A stretch of DNA of 64,000 bases from Streptomyces sp. Act143 (lineage in GTDB: Bacteria > Actinomycetota > Actinomycetes > Streptomycetales > Streptomycetaceae), in NCBI RefSeq assembly GCF_003143935.1, contig NZ_QFRX01000001.1:6470303-6534302 (forward strand). Direction: 5' to 3'. Below the pieces are notes generated by a model that ran no database searches, was not told where the DNA came from, and saw only the letters and a program-made list of their open reading frames with translations. Within the stretch, counting starts at the first letter, position 1, and each line of letters begins with the position of its first letter. This document shows, in pieces, positions 1 through 8,688 of the stretch. The translations under genes were made by a program, and so were the position numbers.

Positions 1-1
1 G

Positions 2-851
<850 letters not shown>

Positions 852-859
<8 letters not shown>

Positions 860-1241
860 GCCGATCATTGAAGTGACCGGACTGGTCAAGCACTACCCGC
901 TCACCCAGGGCATCCTGTTCAAGAAGCAGGTCGGCGCGGTCAAGGCGGTCGACGGCGTCGACTTCACCCTCAACAAGGGCGAAACCCTTGGGATCGTGGG
1001 GGAGTCCGGCTGCGGCAAGTCCACCGTCGCCAAGATGCTGGTCAACCTCGAACAGCCCACGGCCGGTTCGATCAAGTACAAGGGCGAGGACACCACCAAA
1101 CTGTCCGGCCGCGCCCTCAAATCCGTGCGCCGCAACATCCAGATGGTGTTCCAGGACCCCTACACCAGCCTCAACCCCAGACGTCGTACCGCAGGGATCA
1201 CGACCCGTCACCACAGCCCGGACATCACCGATTCAACCTGA
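852..1241 (+). pseudogene. Truncated OppF/DppF-type peptide ABC transporter ATPase
   Basis: Begins as a normal OppF: the ATG overlaps the upstream oppD-like gene by 8 bases, Walker A (GESGCGKST) is at residues 50-58 and the Q-loop (VFQDPYTSLNPR) at 99-110. Homology stops abruptly after that arginine. The last 19 residues (from RRTAGITTRH) resemble no ABC protein, and a stop follows. Full-length members have about 320-350 residues, so the ABC signature, Walker B, switch histidine and C-terminal domain are all missing and the product cannot hydrolyse ATP. The next gene, 17 bases after the stop, is an unrelated convergent DUF58 gene. This looks like a rearrangement or deletion breakpoint at about 1180; an assembly join is the alternative. 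Confidence 0.85.
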
Positions 1242-1258
1242 GTAGAGAGTTGGTTGGG

Positions 1259-2569
1259 TTACAGGCGACCCGCTGTTTTGAGCGCGAGGTAGGCGTCCGC
1301 CAGTGTCGGTGCCAGATCGTCAGGTGTCGCGTCGACGACAGTGACCCCGTGCCTGCGGAGTTGTTCCGCGGTGCGATGGCGTTCGCTCTGTGCCTGGGCG
1401 GCGGCTGCGGCTTCGTAGACCGCGTCGGTGTTTCCGCGTGATCCCGCCATGCGGGAGACGTGGGGGTCGGCCACCGATGCCAGGAGGACCGTGTGGCGCT
1501 GAGTGAGTTGGGAGAGTACGGGGAGCAGGCCCTGTTCGACCGGGGCGGCGTCGAGGGTGGTCAGCAGCACGATCAGGGAGCGGCGGGGGGCCGTCCTGAG
1601 GGTGGTTGCCGTAAGACCGCGTGCGTCTGTCTCGACCAGTTCCGGTTCCAGTGCGGCCATCGCGTTGACCAGCGACGGGAGGACGTCGTTCGCGGCGCGG
1701 CCCTGGACCAGGGCGCGTACGCGACGGTCGTAGGCCAGGAGGTCGACGCGGTCGCCGGCGCGGGAGGCGAGTGCTGCCAGGAGCAGGGCCGCGTCCATGG
1801 AGGCGTCGAAGCGTGGGGCGTCGCCCACGCGGCCTGCCGAGGTGCGGCCGGTGTCGAGGACCAGGAGGATGTGGCGGTCGCGTTCGGGACGCCAGGTGCG
1901 TACGGCGACCGCGGACTGCCGGGCTGTGGCGCGCCAGTCGATGGAGCGGGTGTCGTCGCCGGGGACGTACTCGCGCAGGCTGTCGAACTCCGTGCCCTCG
2001 CCTCGGGTGAGCACGCTGGTGCGGCCGTCGAGTTCGCGGAGGCGGGCGAGCTTGGACGGGAGGTGCTTGCGGCTGGTGAAGGGGGGCAGGACGCGTACCG
2101 TCCAGGGGACTTTGTGGGTGCCCTGGCGGGAGAAGAGGCCGAGGGGGCCGTAGGAGCGGATCGTCACGCGGTCCGCCTGGCGGTCGCCTCGGCGGGTGGG
2201 GCGCAGCCGGGTAATGACGCGGCGGCGTTCGCCCGGGGGGACGGTGAGGCGGTGGCGGGAGGCCTCCACCTCCGTGCCGGCGAGCCAGCTGCTGGGGGGC
2301 CAGGCGTCGCGCAGGTGGGCGCGGAGGGGGCGGCCTGAGGGGTTGCTGACCGTGAGGGTCACGTCGGCCGTTTCGCCCTGGCGGACGGAGGTGTCGCCGG
2401 AGCGGGTCAGGCCTAGGCGTCGTACGGGTGCCGCGAGGGCGAAGTCGCAGGCGCAGGCCAGTGCCAGGGGGCCGTTCACGGCGAGGAGGCCCGTCCAGCC
2501 GGGGTCCCAGATGCCGACGGGGAGCGAGCCCAGGGCCGCGAGGAGTGCGGTGCGTCCGGTGAGTGCCAT
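1259..2569 (-). CDS. DUF58 domain-containing protein
   Basis: Predicted membrane-anchored DUF58 protein of 436 residues. Two hydrophobic stretches near the N-terminus (about residues 7-40) are followed by a beta-rich region. The DUF58 signature (EYVPGDDTRSIDWRATAR) and a von Willebrand A-like fold with ILLVLDTGRTS follow. The ATG at 2569 is chosen because it overlaps the MoxR stop in an ATGA; a longer open frame upstream lies wholly inside MoxR. MoxR-DUF58 pairs are widespread and thought to act together as chaperone-like assembly systems, but their clients are mostly unknown. Last gene of the five-gene operon. Confidence 0.88.
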   Translation of the reverse strand: MALTGRTALLAALGSLPVGIWDPGWTGLLAVNGPLALACACDFALAAPVRRLGLTRSGDTSVRQGETADVTLTVSNPSGRPLRAHLRDAWPPSSWLAGTEVEASRHRLTVPPGERRRVITRLRPTRRGDRQADRVTIRSYGPLGLFSRQGTHKVPWTVRVLPPFTSRKHLPSKLARLRELDGRTSVLTRGEGTEFDSLREYVPGDDTRSIDWRATARQSAVAVRTWRPERDRHILLVLDTGRTSAGRVGDAPRFDASMDAALLLAALASRAGDRVDLLAYDRRVRALVQGRAANDVLPSLVNAMAALEPELVETDARGLTATTLRTAPRRSLIVLLTTLDAAPVEQGLLPVLSQLTQRHTVLLASVADPHVSRMAGSRGNTDAVYEAAAAAQAQSERHRTAEQLRRHGVTVVDATPDDLAPTLADAYLALKTAGRL

Positions 2570-3561
2570 CAGCGCGGGACGGGGACGTGGGCGAGGATCG
2601 CGTGGATGACGGAGTCGGCGGTCACGCCCTCCATCTCGGCCTCCGGGCGCAGTTGTACGCGGTGGCGGAGGGTGGGGAGGGCGAGGGCCTTCACGTCGTC
2701 GGGGATGACGTAGTCGCGGCCGGTGAGCCAGGCCCACGCGCGTGAGGTCGCGAGGAGGGCGGTGGCGCCGCGGGGGGACACGCCGAGGGTGAGGGACGGG
2801 GACTCCCGGGTGGCTCGGCAGATGTCGACCACGTAGGCCGTGATCTCCGGGGAGATCGTCGTCTTGGCGACTGCTGCGCGTGCTGCTTCCAGTTCCGCCG
2901 GGCCCGCTACCGGGCGTACGCCGGCCGCTTGCAGGTCACGGGGGTTGAAGCCTTCGGCGTGGCGGGTGAGGACGTCGATCTCGTCCTGGCGGGAGGGGAG
3001 GGGGATGGTGAGTTTGAGGAGGAAGCGGTCCAGCTGGGCTTCGGGGAGGGGGTACGTGCCCTCGTACTCGACGGGGTTCTGCGTCGCGGCGACCAGGAAC
3101 GGGTCGGGGAGCGGGCGGGGGGTGCCGTCGACCGTCACCTGGCGTTCCTCCATGGCTTCGAGCAGGGACGACTGGGTCTTGGGAGGGGTGCGGTTGATTT
3201 CGTCCGCGAGGAGGAGGTTGGTGAAGACCGGGCCGGGCTGGAAGGAGAACTCGGCGGTGCGGGTGTCGTAGACGAGGGAGCCCGTCACGTCGCTCGGCAT
3301 GAGGTCGGGAGTGAACTGGACGCGCTTGGTGTCGAGTTCGAGTGCGGATGCGAGGGCGCGGACGAGCAACGTTTTGGCGACTCCGGGAACTCCTTCCAGT
3401 AGTACGTGTCCGCGGCAGAGGAGGGCGACGACGAGGCCGGTCACGGCGGGGTCCTGGCCGACCACGGCTTTGGCGATCTCGGCGCGCAGGGCTTCCAGGG
3501 AGGCCCGGGCGGCGCTCGGGTCCCCGGGGTACCCGGCGTTGTCAGTGGTCGGGGCCATCAT
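2569..3561 (-). CDS. MoxR family AAA+ ATPase
   Basis: AAA+ ATPase of 330 residues, the length typical for MoxR. Walker A (GVPGVAKT) lies near residues 57-64 and Walker B is LLLADEINR; sensor and arginine-finger segments follow (VAATQNP, EAQLDRF). The C-terminal helical lid ends in PEAEMEGVTADSVI. The start at 3561 overlaps the stop of the DUF4350 gene as ATGA; a second ATG directly follows. MoxR proteins use ATP to remodel or load metal-binding or surface proteins, usually with DUF58 partners as here. The position between DUF4350 and DUF58 genes is the standard actinobacterial arrangement. Confidence 0.95.
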   Translation of the reverse strand: MMAPTTDNAGYPGDPSAARASLEALRAEIAKAVVGQDPAVTGLVVALLCRGHVLLEGVPGVAKTLLVRALASALELDTKRVQFTPDLMPSDVTGSLVYDTRTAEFSFQPGPVFTNLLLADEINRTPPKTQSSLLEAMEERQVTVDGTPRPLPDPFLVAATQNPVEYEGTYPLPEAQLDRFLLKLTIPLPSRQDEIDVLTRHAEGFNPRDLQAAGVRPVAGPAELEAARAAVAKTTISPEITAYVVDICRATRESPSLTLGVSPRGATALLATSRAWAWLTGRDYVIPDDVKALALPTLRHRVQLRPEAEMEGVTADSVIHAILAHVPVPR

Positions 3562-4748
3562 GGACGGCGTACCTCTCTTTCGAGGGCGTCGAGTTGGTCG
3601 GCGAGCAGGACGAGGGCGGCGTCGTCGCTGGGCGGCGGGCCGAAGAGCAGGGTGTGCAGGGACTGGCCGTCGCCGCGGAGGTGGGCGGACAGGGCGGGGA
3701 GCAGGGCTTCGGGCGCGTGTGCCTGGGTGACGGGGACGCCTACGAGGGGGGCGAGGCGGGTGCGGGTGGTGGAGCGAAGAGCGGTGGCCGCGCGTTCGCG
3801 GGCGTTGGCCTTGCGGTAGAGGCGGGCGCGGCCTTCGACGGTCTCGGAGGCGCGGATCGCCACGGGGAGTTTTTCGGGCACGAGGGGGCCCAGTCGGCGT
3901 GCCCGCCAGAGGGCGGCCAGGGCTGCGGCGACGAAGAGCTGCAGGGTGCCCCATTTCCAGCCCGGGGGGAGCAGGTCGAAGAAGCTGCGTTCGTCGTCGC
4001 CGGTGGCCGACGTGTCGGAGAGCGAGGGGAGGTACCAGACCAGATGGGGGCGGGAGCCGAGGAGTTGGAGGGCGAGGGAGGCGTTGCCCTGCTCGTCGAG
4101 ACGGTCGTTGTAGAGGATGTCGGGCGCGCCGAGGACGACGGTGTCGCCGTCGCCGGTCGCCGGGATGCGCAGCAAGGTGGCCAGGCGCTCGCTGGGGTAG
4201 CAGGCGTCGGCTTCGAGGTGAATGGTGCTGTAGCGGATGCCGCCGGTGTCGGCGGCGCCGGCGCGCTGGGCGGCGGGCAGGGCGCAGTCCGGCGCGAGGG
4301 TCGAGTCGATGCTGGTGACGGGGTCGGCGGTCACGTCGGGGGCGAGTCGGCCGACGGACCAGCTGCCGGGGGCGACGAGTACGGTTCGGCCGCCGGAGGC
4401 GGCGGTCGCCGAGTGCAGCCGGGTCTGTTGACGGTGTGTGAGCAGGTCGGGGACCGCGACCAGGAGGGTGGTGTCCGGGCCGGCCGCGGCACGCGCCTCG
4501 TCCAACGTGGTGACCACGCGCGTGGACACCCCTCGCTCGGCAAGGAGTTCGGCGACGGCGCGGCTGCCGAGGCCGTCGACGGAGCGCGGGTCGAGGGTGC
4601 CGTGTCGGGCGTCGGAGCGGATCACGGCGATCGTGACGGCTGCGGCCACGAGCAGGACGGCGGCGAGTGCGATGCCTCGTGTACGGGTCCACACCTGGCG
4701 TGCGGTGGGCGTGACCGAGGTGGGCGGGAGCGTGGCCTCGGTGGTCAT
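3558..4748 (-). CDS. DUF4350 domain-containing membrane protein
   Basis: Membrane protein of 396 residues without a known reaction. After a basic N-terminus (RQVWTRTRG) comes one transmembrane helix (IALAAVLLVAAAVTIAVI, about residues 29-46). An extracytoplasmic DUF4350 domain follows; this Rossmann-like fold is related to glutamine amidotransferases but lacks obvious catalytic residues. A second hydrophobic segment (LQLFVAAALAALWRARR) precedes a cytoplasmic tail. ATG at 4748 overlaps the DUF4129 stop (ATGA), and the stop overlaps the MoxR start. Part of the DUF4129-DUF4350-MoxR-DUF58 cassette, whose role in the envelope is inferred only from conserved neighbourhood. Confidence 0.85.
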   Translation of the reverse strand: MTTEATLPPTSVTPTARQVWTRTRGIALAAVLLVAAAVTIAVIRSDARHGTLDPRSVDGLGSRAVAELLAERGVSTRVVTTLDEARAAAGPDTTLLVAVPDLLTHRQQTRLHSATAASGGRTVLVAPGSWSVGRLAPDVTADPVTSIDSTLAPDCALPAAQRAGAADTGGIRYSTIHLEADACYPSERLATLLRIPATGDGDTVVLGAPDILYNDRLDEQGNASLALQLLGSRPHLVWYLPSLSDTSATGDDERSFFDLLPPGWKWGTLQLFVAAALAALWRARRLGPLVPEKLPVAIRASETVEGRARLYRKANARERAATALRSTTRTRLAPLVGVPVTQAHAPEALLPALSAHLRGDGQSLHTLLFGPPPSDDAALVLLADQLDALEREVRRP

Positions 4749-5506
4749 CCGGTGGCTCCCTGGCGGGTGTTGTGGGCCGCGCTGGGGGTGCTGCTCGTGA
4801 GCTGGGGCTTGGCGCGTTCGAGGTCGCGGTCGAGTTCGGTGAGGCGTCGGTACGACTGCTCGCTCGCCCTGCGGCCGCCGTATGTGACGTCGTCGAAGTC
4901 CCGTGCGGCGGCGTGCAGTCGGTCGGTGTGGGACGGCAGGGCGCGGCCCGCTTCCGCGGCGGCCTCGTCGGCGGTGCGGCCGGGGCGGATGTCGAGGAGG
5001 GCGCGTTCCTCCAGGGCGCGGACGATGGCCCGCATGCGTTCCTGGACGGCTTGGTTCCAGTGGCCCTGGGCGGCGTGCGCCTCGGCGGCCGCGCGGTGTT
5101 CGGCGGCGCTGCGGGGGCGGTCGTCGAACAGGGCGGCGGAGGAGGTGGGTTCGCGGCGTGGAGTGCCCAGGCGCCACCAGAGGGCGCCCAGGACTGCCAG
5201 CACGGCCAGGACGATGACGATCAGGCCGAGCGTTCCTCCGGGGGTGGCGGTCGCGGCTGTGCTGAAGAGCTCGTCGACCCACTTCCAGAAGGCGTTGAGG
5301 GCGCGCTGGAACCAGCCGGGGTCGTTCTCGTGGTACATGCGCTTGGACAGCTCGCGTCGAGCCGCCTCCCGCGCGGGATCACGCGGGATGGTCACCGGCG
5401 GCTCGTCGCCGGAGCGCGGCAGTGACCGCAGTGTGGTGTCGCCGGCGCGCAGCACCGCGTGCGGGAGCAGCGGTACCGAGGTGAGAACTCCCCCCGTCAG
5501 GCTCAC
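4745..5506 (-). CDS. DUF4129 domain-containing protein
   Basis: Protein of 253 residues with one transmembrane helix (TLGLIVIVLAVLAVLGALWW, about 91-110) and a C-terminal cytoplasmic DUF4129 domain. The domain has the typical features: RAIVRALEERALLDIRPGRTADEAA, then a tail reading DDVTYGGRRASEQSYRRL. In larger family members this domain is fused to transglutaminase-like proteins. The start is GTG at 5506; an ATG six bases upstream runs into a stop at once. Only 4 bases separate its start from the stop of the upstream membrane-protein gene, so co-transcription is very likely. No enzymatic activity is known. Confidence 0.87.
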   Translation of the reverse strand: MSLTGGVLTSVPLLPHAVLRAGDTTLRSLPRSGDEPPVTIPRDPAREAARRELSKRMYHENDPGWFQRALNAFWKWVDELFSTAATATPGGTLGLIVIVLAVLAVLGALWWRLGTPRREPTSSAALFDDRPRSAAEHRAAAEAHAAQGHWNQAVQERMRAIVRALEERALLDIRPGRTADEAAAEAGRALPSHTDRLHAAARDFDDVTYGGRRASEQSYRRLTELDRDLERAKPQLTSSTPSAAHNTRQGATG

Positions 5507-5510
5507 CGCA

Positions 5511-6842
5511 TCAGCCTCCGGCGGTGGTGCCGGGCGTGCCGGAGCCGTAGTCCTGGAGGCCGGCCGCGCGGGCCAGTTCGAGGTCGAGGGCCTCGCGGCG
5601 GATGCGCTGGTCGATGTAGAGGAGCACGGTGACGCCGGCCGTGATCGGGAAGGTGATCATGGCGCCGATCACCGAGCCGACCCCGCTGACGACGAGGAAC
5701 GTCCAGCCGAGGTCGCCGCCGCTGTTGAGGAAGCCGGTGAAGCCGTCGCCGCTGAGGGCGGCGGCGAGGAAGGCGAAGGGGATGACGACGATCGACGCGA
5801 CGACGTTGGCGATGATCGTGGCGAGCAGCTGGATGCCGAAGACGCGCCACCAGGAGCCGCGGACCAGCTTCGCGGACCGGCTCAGCGACTTGACGATGCC
5901 CTGCTTCTCCAGCATCAGTGCCGGCGAGGCGAGCGAGAAGCGGACCATCAGCCACAGGGCGACGACGCCGGCGCCGAGGCCGCCGAGGACGGCGAGGGCG
6001 GCTCCCCCGTCGCCCGATCCCGCGATGGCCACGAGGATGCCGGGCAGGGTGCCGGCCGTCACGACGCCGAAGGCGATGAGCACCAGCAGGAAGATCAGGC
6101 CGAACAGTCTGGCCACCTGCGGGCGGGCATCGCGCCAGGCCTCGCCGGTGGTCACCGACTTGCCGAGGACCGCGCGGCTGGTGACGGTCGTGAGCAGGGC
6201 GGTCGCGGCGATGGTGCCGATCAGCGAGATCAGGAAGACGACACCGGAGCTGAGCATGGCGTCGCCCATGGCGCGGGTGAGTTCGTCGAGGGTGGCGCTG
6301 GGGTCTTCGAGCGCCTCGGTGCTGGTGTCGTTGAAGACCAGGCCCTCAAGGAGGATGACGACGATCTGCGTGACGACCGCGACGGTCAGCGAGATGCCCA
6401 GGACCGTGCGCCAGTAGGTGCGCATGGTGGAGACCGCGCCGTCGAGGATCTCGCCGACGCCGAGCGGGCGGAGCGGGATCACACCGGGCTTGGCCGCGGG
6501 CGGCGGACCGCCCCAGCCGCTGCCCCAGCCGCCGCCGGGCCCGCCGTAGCCCCTGTAACCGCCGTATCCGCCCGGGCCGTTGGGGCCGGACGGGGGGTGG
6601 TTGCCCCAGCCCGGGCCGGGCGGTGGGGGCGGCGGGGTCTGGCCTGGGGCCGGTGGTCCGGTCGGGGCGGACCACTGCGCGGGGGGCGGCTGCTCCTTGG
6701 ACCACTTCGAGCCCTGCGGGTCCTGGCCCGGCTGCTGCGAGGGGTCGGGGCGGTCGGCGGGCTCGGCGGGGCCGGACGCACCGGGCTCCTGCCCGTCGGA
6801 CGGGGCAGATCCGGGCGAGGCCCAGCCCGGAGTGTCTTTCAT
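5511..6842 (-). CDS. Proline/glycine-rich multi-pass integral membrane protein
   Basis: First gene of the five-gene operon, 443 residues. The N-terminal 150 residues are low-complexity and rich in Pro, Gly and Trp (PPPPPPGPGWG, GGYGGYRGYGGPGGGWGSGWGG), probably disordered and cytoplasmic. Then come about six hydrophobic helices, beginning after RPLGVGEILDGAVSTMRTYW. This resembles the actinobacterial family related to the membrane domain of glycerophosphoryl diester phosphodiesterases. No catalytic domain is present. The ATG at 6842 is chosen over one 72 bases upstream because GAAGGAG lies 6 bases before it. Its function is unknown. Confidence 0.8.
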   Translation of the reverse strand: MKDTPGWASPGSAPSDGQEPGASGPAEPADRPDPSQQPGQDPQGSKWSKEQPPPAQWSAPTGPPAPGQTPPPPPPGPGWGNHPPSGPNGPGGYGGYRGYGGPGGGWGSGWGGPPPAAKPGVIPLRPLGVGEILDGAVSTMRTYWRTVLGISLTVAVVTQIVVILLEGLVFNDTSTEALEDPSATLDELTRAMGDAMLSSGVVFLISLIGTIAATALLTTVTSRAVLGKSVTTGEAWRDARPQVARLFGLIFLLVLIAFGVVTAGTLPGILVAIAGSGDGGAALAVLGGLGAGVVALWLMVRFSLASPALMLEKQGIVKSLSRSAKLVRGSWWRVFGIQLLATIIANVVASIVVIPFAFLAAALSGDGFTGFLNSGGDLGWTFLVVSGVGSVIGAMITFPITAGVTVLLYIDQRIRREALDLELARAAGLQDYGSGTPGTTAGG

Positions 6843-6982
6843 CGTCGCTCCTTCACGGTGCCCGTCCGCGGTCGCGGCGGCAGGTTGGGAGCCATCGTGC
6901 CATGGGGTGGTCACGGGGGGACCGGCCGCGGTATCGGCTGCACACCTTCAATTGTCTGCCGGATACGGGGCAGACTGACCGC
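6843..6982. promoter_or_regulatory. Divergent intergenic region between the membrane-protein operon and mtnA
   Basis: 140 bases separate two divergent start codons, so promoters for both transcripts should lie here. A GAAGGAG ribosome site for the minus-strand gene is visible at its left edge. On the plus strand mtnA has only a weak purine-rich stretch before its ATG. I could not assign -35/-10 pairs with confidence. Confidence 0.4.
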
Positions 6983-8125
6983 ATGGCTGATCAGTACGCG
7001 CAATCCGGCGAGGACAACCGGCCGACCGAGATACCGGCGATCCGCTGGGACGAGCCACCCGAGGGGCCTGTGCTCGTCCTGCTGGACCAGACGAGGCTGC
7101 CCGCGGAGGAGGTCGAACTGGTCTGTACGGATGCGTCGGCGCTCGTGGAGGCGATCCGGTCGCTCGCCGTGCGCGGGGCGCCGCTGCTCGGGATCGCGGG
7201 CGCGTACGGGGTCGCGCTCGCCGCCGCGCGTGGCTTCGACGTGGACGAGGCCGCGATCGCGCTGGCTAGCGCCCGGCCGACCGCGGTGAACCTGGCGGTC
7301 GGTGTGCGCCGGGCACAGTCCGCGTACCGGGCCGAGCTCGCCAAGAGCGGTGACGCCGGGGAGGCCGCGGCGGCCGCGCTGGCCGCGGCGCGGCTGCTGC
7401 ACCGGGAGGACGCCGAGGCCAGTGCGCGGATGGCGGAGCGTGGGCTGGCGCTGCTGGACGAGCTGCTGCCCGGAGGCGGGCACCGGATTCTCACGCACTG
7501 CAACACCGGCTCGCTGGTCTCCGGTGGTGAGGGGACGGCGTTCGCGGTGGCGCTCGCCGCGCACCGGGCCGGGCGGCTCAGGCGGCTGTGGGTGGACGAG
7601 ACACGGCCGTTGCTGCAGGGCGCCCGGCTGACGGCGTACGAGGCGGCGCGCACCGGAATGGCGTACACGCTGCTCACCGACAACGCGGCGGGCTCGCTGT
7701 TCGCGGCGGGGGAGGTGGACGCGGTGTTGATCGGGGCGGACCGGATCGCTGCGGACGGGTCAGTGGCGAACAAGGTGGGGAGCTATCCGCTGGCGGTGCT
7801 GGCGCGGTACCACCATGTGCCGTTCATCGTGGTGGCGCCGGTGACGACGGTCGATCCGGACACGCCGGACGGGGCGTCCATCGAGGTGGAGCAGCGGGCC
7901 GGGTTCGAGGTCACCGAGGTCGCGGTGCCGCAGGCGCCGGTGACCGGGGCGGGTGGCGGGGTGCCGGTGGCGCCGTTGGGGACGCAGGCGTACAACCCGG
8001 CGTTCGATGTGACGCCGCCCGAGCTGGTGACCGCGATCGTCACGGAGGAGGGCACGGTGTCGCCCGTGACGGCGGAGGCGTTGGCGGAGGTGTGCGCGAG
8101 GTCGCGGCAGCTGACGATCGGCTGA
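6983..8125 (+). CDS. mtnA: S-methyl-5-thioribose-1-phosphate isomerase
   Basis: Cytosolic enzyme of the methionine salvage pathway that converts the aldose 5-methylthioribose-1-phosphate to the ketose methylthioribulose-1-phosphate. The 380 residues match the family length. The eIF2B-like isomerase fold shows its markers: RGAPLLGIAGAYG, the catalytic cysteine in LTHCNTGSL, and the catalytic aspartate in IGADRIAADGSVANKVG. The C-terminus has the usual VAVPQAPV and AYNPAFDVTPPELV segments. The ATG at 6983 gives the expected N-terminus; a much longer open frame upstream overlaps the divergent operon and is spurious. No other salvage genes lie beside it. Confidence 0.95.
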   Translation: MADQYAQSGEDNRPTEIPAIRWDEPPEGPVLVLLDQTRLPAEEVELVCTDASALVEAIRSLAVRGAPLLGIAGAYGVALAAARGFDVDEAAIALASARPTAVNLAVGVRRAQSAYRAELAKSGDAGEAAAAALAAARLLHREDAEASARMAERGLALLDELLPGGGHRILTHCNTGSLVSGGEGTAFAVALAAHRAGRLRRLWVDETRPLLQGARLTAYEAARTGMAYTLLTDNAAGSLFAAGEVDAVLIGADRIAADGSVANKVGSYPLAVLARYHHVPFIVVAPVTTVDPDTPDGASIEVEQRAGFEVTEVAVPQAPVTGAGGGVPVAPLGTQAYNPAFDVTPPELVTAIVTEEGTVSPVTAEALAEVCARSRQLTIG

Positions 8126-8326
8126 GCGGGCCGGGGTCCGGGGCCGGGGTCCGGGCCTGTGGGCGGTGCTGACGGTTGTGTGGCGGGGCTGGGGCTTGAG
8201 CGGGTGGCTGGGCCTCACCCCGGTCGGATCGCCCGCCGTGCCTGGTCGCAGGCTGCGATGATCAAGGTGCCGGCCGCGGCGCGGGTGGGGTCGGCGGGGC
8301 GGCTTTTCATGCCGAGGGGGAGGCGC

Positions 8327-8497
8327 GTGACGGAGCGGGACTGGGACGACGACAGCGAGTACCGGCGGGCTGTGCGGCGGACCTGGGGCATGGTGGCACT
8401 GGCCTCGTGCTGCTCGCTGCTGGTGGTGGGGCTGGTCGTGCTCGCCGTCCTCGGTGCAGGGGTGTTCCTGTTTCTCGTGGAGGCTCTCGGCGCGTAG
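8327..8497 (+). CDS. Small single-pass membrane protein
   Basis: Unrecognised protein of 56 residues. A charged N-terminus (TERDWDDDSEYRRAVRRTW) is followed by one long hydrophobic helix (MVALASCCSLLVVGLVVLAV) and a short tail. The GTG at 8327 is chosen because GGGGGAGG ends 4 bases upstream; ATG at 8309 in the same frame is possible but has no ribosome site. It sits between mtnA and the mtrA promoter region and would have been the gene just upstream of mtrA before the mobile element inserted. Function unknown. Confidence 0.65.
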   Translation: MTERDWDDDSEYRRAVRRTWGMVALASCCSLLVVGLVVLAVLGAGVFLFLVEALGA

Positions 8498-8522
8498 CCG
8501 TGCGGTCTCCTTGCAGCGTGGG

Positions 8523-8552
8523 CAGACAGTGACCGCCCGGTACGACTAAGGT
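8523..8552 (+). promoter_or_regulatory. Stranded native mtrA promoter
   Basis: A candidate promoter, CAGACA then 18 bases then TAAGGT, sits in a block (8517-8608) nearly identical to the one directly before mtrA at 18636-18727. Because it lies outside the left attachment core it should be the original chromosomal mtrA promoter. It is now 10.1 kb from mtrA. Transcripts from it would meet only the four-codon frame starting at 8606 and the hairpin at 8630-8671. The promoter assignment is by eye. Confidence 0.55.
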
Positions 8553-8589
8553 CACTGGCCGGTGACGTACCTCACCACTGCCTTCGTCG

Positions 8590-8608
8590 CCGTTATGAGA
8601 ATGGGATG
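8590..8608 (+). repeat. Left attachment core of the AICE
   Basis: The 19-base sequence CCGTTATGAGAATGGGATG occurs here and again, identically and in the same orientation, at 18709-18727. It is the only perfectly matching stretch at the end of a longer 92-base similarity, as expected of the strand-exchange core of a tyrosine integrase, whose gene starts about 80 bases inward. At this end the final ATG is followed by CTC CCA GCC TGA, so the former mtrA start codon now opens a four-codon frame. Confidence 0.8.
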
Positions 8609-8629
8609 CTCCCAGCCTGATCAACGGAA

Positions 8630-8671
8630 ACGGCCCCTCTACCTGCGGCGATGAGCCGGGCGAGGGGCCGT
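8630..8671 (-). terminator. Hairpin terminator downstream of int
   Basis: Perfect 10-bp stem (8630-8639 ACGGCCCCTC with 8662-8671 GAGGGGCCGT) around a 22-base loop, 17 bases after the integrase stop. There is no long U-tract, as is common in Streptomyces. It would end the rep-xis-int operon, and from the other strand also transcripts of the stranded mtrA promoter. Confidence 0.65.
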
Positions 8672-8688
8672 GACATCCAAGCTCTACA

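Noticed and set aside
3342..7289. 1315-codon open frame on the plus strand across the DUF4350-MoxR operon
   Set aside because: It is antisense to five conserved genes, has a composition dominated by Gly/Arg/Ala from GC-rich shadow frames, and no ribosome site.
8498..8600. tRNA gene as the AICE target, as is usual for such elements
   Set aside because: No tRNA-like sequence or TTCGANNC loop is present at either end; the core clearly overlaps the mtrA start.
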